Assembly (NCBI GenBank): GCA_025963815.1
Contig: JAOQAA010000072.1
Location: 1-6,739, forward strand
Origin: Capsulimonas sp.
GTDB lineage: Bacteria > Armatimonadota > Armatimonadia > Armatimonadales > Capsulimonadaceae
Reading direction: 5' to 3'
DNA length: 6,739 nt
Position 1 is the first letter of the stretch; every line of letters begins with the position of its first letter. This document shows, piece by piece, positions 4,664 to 6,739 of this stretch. The notes beneath the pieces are model-generated. The model saw only the letters and a list, made by a program, of their open reading frames with translations, did not search any database and was not told where the DNA came from. The position numbers and the translations under genes were made by a program.

Positions 4664-6307
4664 ATGTCGGCCGTATCTGAAGATGTTGTGACGAGCGAAC
4701 AGGCCACCCCAGTGGCGACGGACGCGAATCCCGAGGCCACCGCGCAGACCACCGCGCCTGCGGCTGGAGTCGGAGGGACCCCGCCGTCCGTCCCAGCGGC
4801 GAAAGCCGCACCCACGGCCCCCGCAAGCGCCCCGTCCACTCCTTTTGGCGGCGACGCTGGAAGCGTGAACCAATCCGACTTCGAGAGCATGTTCAAAGAG
4901 CTCTCCGAAGGCGACGTCGTAGTGGGCACGTTTGTCCATATCGACAAGGATGGCGTTCTCGTGGATGTCGGGAGCAAGAGCGAAGGCATCGTGCGCCCGA
5001 ATGAGCTGTCCCGCGAGCCCTACGATAATATTGAGGATGTCGTCAAAGTCGGCGACTCGATCAAGGTTGTCGTGATTGGACGTGACAACGAGGACGGCAA
5101 TCTGCTGCTCTCGAAGAAGCGCGCCGATTTCGAAAAGGCTTGGGACAAAGTCATTGAGGCCATGAACGATGGCACGATCCTACACGCCATGGTCAGCGAG
5201 CGCGTCAAGGGCGGTCTCGTGGTCGATCTGGGCATTCGGGGCTTCGTCCCCGCCTCCCATGTCGGCTCCGGTGATTTTAAGCACCAGAACCTGGACAAGT
5301 TCGTCGGCCAGAGCATTCCGCTCAAGGTCATCGAAGTGGATCGCGACCGCCGCAAGGTTGTCCTGTCCCATCGACTGGCGACCGAGGAAGAGCGCGAGCA
5401 GCGCAAGACCGATACGCTGAACTCCTTGAAGGAAGGCGATGTCCGTAAGGGTATCGTTCGCCGCGTCACCGACTACGGCGCCTTCACCGATCTGGGCGGC
5501 ATCGACGGCCTGCTGCACGTTTCCGAGATGTCCTGGTCCCGTATCAAGCATCCGAGCGAAGTGGTGAAGAACGGCCAGGAACTGGACGTCATGATCCTCA
5601 AGCTTCGGCTGGATCAGAACCGCATCAGCCTCGGCCTGCGCCAGATCCTTCCCGATCCATGGTCGGAAGTCGCCGGCAAGTACAACGTGGGCGACACGAT
5701 CAAGGCGACGGTTTCCCGTCTGGTGCCGTTTGGCGCGTTCGTCAGCCTGGAGGATGGTGTTGAAGCCATTATCCCGAACAGCGAACTGTCGGATCGCCGC
5801 GTCTCCAAGCCGAGCGACGTCGTCAACCCTGGCGACGAAATCGAAGCCAAGGTTATCGAGATGCGTCCGGAAGAGCGCAAAATGACGCTGTCGATCCGCC
5901 GCATGGTGGAATCGGCGACGCCGCGCGAACCGTATGTTCCCGAACCCGACATGGGCGGCGGCCGTGGCCGCGAAGGCCGTGATCGCTTCGAGCGTGGCGG
6001 CGAAGGCCGCGCGACCGAAGGCGGCCGCAGCGACGCCCCGCGCAGCGGAGCCGATCGTGGTCCCGATCCGAGCCGTGAGCGACGTCGCCGTGAAGGCGGC
6101 GGTGGCGGCGGCCGGTCCCGAGGCGACTCGAACTACGGCGGCGACGTGGAAGATGACTACAAGGAATACAAGAACTACCGCGCCAACCAGCGTGAGGAGA
6201 CCTTCGGAACCAGCCTGGCTGACGTTCTTGGCGGTCACTTCAGCGCGCTGAAGGAAGCGGCGGGCGAAGAGGAAGCCGAAGCCTCTGAGACCGAAGAGAA
6301 AGAGTAA
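4664..6307 (+). CDS. rpsA: 30S ribosomal protein S1-like, four S1 RNA-binding domains
   Basis: A 547-residue protein with four S1 (OB-fold) domains at about 82-152, 169-238, 256-326 and 341-414. Domain 3 carries the strongest signature (GIVRRVTDYGAFTDLGGIDGLLHVSEMSW) and domain 4 has ATVSRLVPFGAFVSLEDGVEAIIPNSEL. S1 binds mRNA on the 30S subunit and helps initiate translation; four-domain versions are usual outside Proteobacteria. The first 70 residues are Ala/Pro/Thr-rich and disordered. After domain 4 comes a Gly/Arg-rich RGG-like stretch (430-493), then a helical tail (YKEYKNYRANQREETFGTSLADVLGGHF) and an acidic end. I chose ATG 4664 because GAGGAG lies 12 bases upstream; an in-frame TTG at 4607 would add 19 residues but has no Shine-Dalgarno and would put the palindrome inside the gene. 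A strong terminator follows. The S1 fold is certain; being the true ribosomal S1 is likely from its place next to coaE. Confidence 0.92.
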   Translation: MSAVSEDVVTSEQATPVATDANPEATAQTTAPAAGVGGTPPSVPAAKAAPTAPASAPSTPFGGDAGSVNQSDFESMFKELSEGDVVVGTFVHIDKDGVLVDVGSKSEGIVRPNELSREPYDNIEDVVKVGDSIKVVVIGRDNEDGNLLLSKKRADFEKAWDKVIEAMNDGTILHAMVSERVKGGLVVDLGIRGFVPASHVGSGDFKHQNLDKFVGQSIPLKVIEVDRDRRKVVLSHRLATEEEREQRKTDTLNSLKEGDVRKGIVRRVTDYGAFTDLGGIDGLLHVSEMSWSRIKHPSEVVKNGQELDVMILKLRLDQNRISLGLRQILPDPWSEVAGKYNVGDTIKATVSRLVPFGAFVSLEDGVEAIIPNSELSDRRVSKPSDVVNPGDEIEAKVIEMRPEERKMTLSIRRMVESATPREPYVPEPDMGGGRGREGRDRFERGGEGRATEGGRSDAPRSGADRGPDPSRERRRREGGGGGGRSRGDSNYGGDVEDDYKEYKNYRANQREETFGTSLADVLGGHFSALKEAAGEEEAEASETEEKE

Positions 6308-6319
6308 TCACTCTTAAAG

Positions 6320-6350
6320 AAAAGGCCCCCGTTATGCGGGGGCCTTTTTT
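6320..6350 (+). terminator. Intrinsic terminator after rpsA
   Basis: GGCCCCCG (6324-6331) and CGGGGGCC (6337-6344) form an 8-bp GC stem with the loop TTATG. It is extended by AAAA/TTTT pairing, and six T residues (6345-6350) follow. It starts 13 bases after the rpsA stop. The A-tract on the left also makes it usable on the opposite strand. It separates rpsA from coaE. Confidence 0.95.
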
Positions 6351-6374
6351 GCTGTCAAATCTCAGGGGATAATC

Positions 6375-6739
6375 ATGAGCATCTTGGGGATTACAGGCGG
6401 GGTCGCAACCGGCAAAAGCGCGGTCACGCAGTTTCTCGCCGACCTGGGCGCGCCCACCGTCAGCGCGGATGTCATCGCTCGCAATATCCTGCTTCCCGGC
6501 TCTCCGGCCACTCAGAGCGTCCTGAGAGCGTTTCCCGACTGCCGCGACGTACAAGCGGAAATCCCCGCCATTGACCGCGCCCTCCTGCGAGCCCGCATTT
6601 ACAACGACCCCGAAGCGCGCAAGACATTGGAGAGCTTCACCCATCCCGCGATTATCCAAGAACTCCGCAATCAGATCGCGCAATGGCGAGCCGCGAAGGT
6701 CCCCCTTGCCGCCGCCGAGATCCCATTGCTCTTCGAAGC
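6375..6739 (+). CDS. coaE: Dephospho-CoA kinase, N-terminal part (cut by window end)
   Basis: The first 121 codons of a protein that should be about 200 residues; the frame is open to the right edge. CoaE phosphorylates the 3'-hydroxyl of dephospho-CoA with ATP, the last step of coenzyme A synthesis, in the cytoplasm. The P-loop is GITGGVATGKSAV (5-17), with Ala-Thr where Gly-Ser or Ser-Gly is more common. SADVIARNIL (30-39) corresponds to the family's DADxIAH segment and retains the Asp, with Ser in place of the first Asp. THP (about 89-91) and EIPLLFE (near the window end) are conserved CoaE motifs. ATG 6375 has AGGGGA at 6364-6369, five bases upstream. It starts 25 bases after the terminator, leaving little room for its own promoter, so expression may depend on read-through. 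Identity is near certain. Confidence 0.95.
   Translation, partial: MSILGITGGVATGKSAVTQFLADLGAPTVSADVIARNILLPGSPATQSVLRAFPDCRDVQAEIPAIDRALLRARIYNDPEARKTLESFTHPAIIQELRNQIAQWRAAKVPLAAAEIPLLFE

Noticed and set aside
5180..6238. 352-residue open frame on the minus strand opposite rpsA
   Set aside because: It mirrors the S1 gene, whose four domains are unmistakable. Its Ala/Val/Asp/His-rich composition is typical of antisense frames in GC-rich genes, and it has no recognisable domain.
6368..6373. GATAAT as a -10 box for coaE
   Set aside because: It ends one base before the ATG, so transcription would begin inside the gene, and the hexamer 17 bases upstream is only a T-tract. The AGGGGA overlapping it is a better explanation as a ribosome-binding site.

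Overview
The window is GC-rich (roughly 60% or more), densely coding bacterial chromosome. All recognisable genes lie on the + strand and there are no transposase, phage or tRNA genes. I cannot assign a species. Three things would fit a deep-branching, high-GC, non-proteobacterial lineage such as Armatimonadota or Chloroflexota: a four-domain S1 protein of the type found outside Proteobacteria, a bacterial NurA nuclease, and an alcohol dehydrogenase resembling actinobacterial mycothiol-dependent enzymes. That placement is inference from protein character, not a database result.

Region 1 (1-2286) holds the tail of an unidentified gene, then a two-SIS-domain protein of the phosphoglucose/phosphomannose isomerase family, then a NurA-type DNA-end-processing nuclease. 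By alignment from memory, the SIS protein lacks the usual catalytic Glu and His and the C-terminal catalytic segment, so it may be a pseudoenzyme. The nurA start codon sits five bases after a perfect extended -10 box and has no Shine-Dalgarno sequence, which is the layout of a leaderless transcript.

Region 2 (2287-2525) is the longest non-coding gap. It carries a perfect 31-bp inverted repeat separated by 65 bp. Each arm is itself a small palindrome, giving a REP/BIME- or MITE-like architecture. It is followed by a textbook sigma-70 promoter for the next gene.

Region 3 (2526-6739) holds a zinc alcohol dehydrogenase, then mutM (8-oxoguanine DNA glycosylase), rpsA-like S1 and coaE (dephospho-CoA kinase, cut by the window end). 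From general knowledge, mutM-coaE adjacency is typical of Firmicutes (polA-mutM-coaE) and rpsA-coaE of Actinobacteria; this window combines the two. Between the dehydrogenase and mutM lie a hairpin and an 11-codon ORF with the best Shine-Dalgarno sequence of the window. The S1 leader carries an 18-nt palindrome, and a strong intrinsic terminator separates S1 from coaE.

Most of the window is housekeeping. The parts that ordinary annotation would miss are the nested inverted-repeat element, the leaderless nurA promoter, the mini-ORF before mutM, the degenerate isomerase and the altered intercalation residues of MutM.
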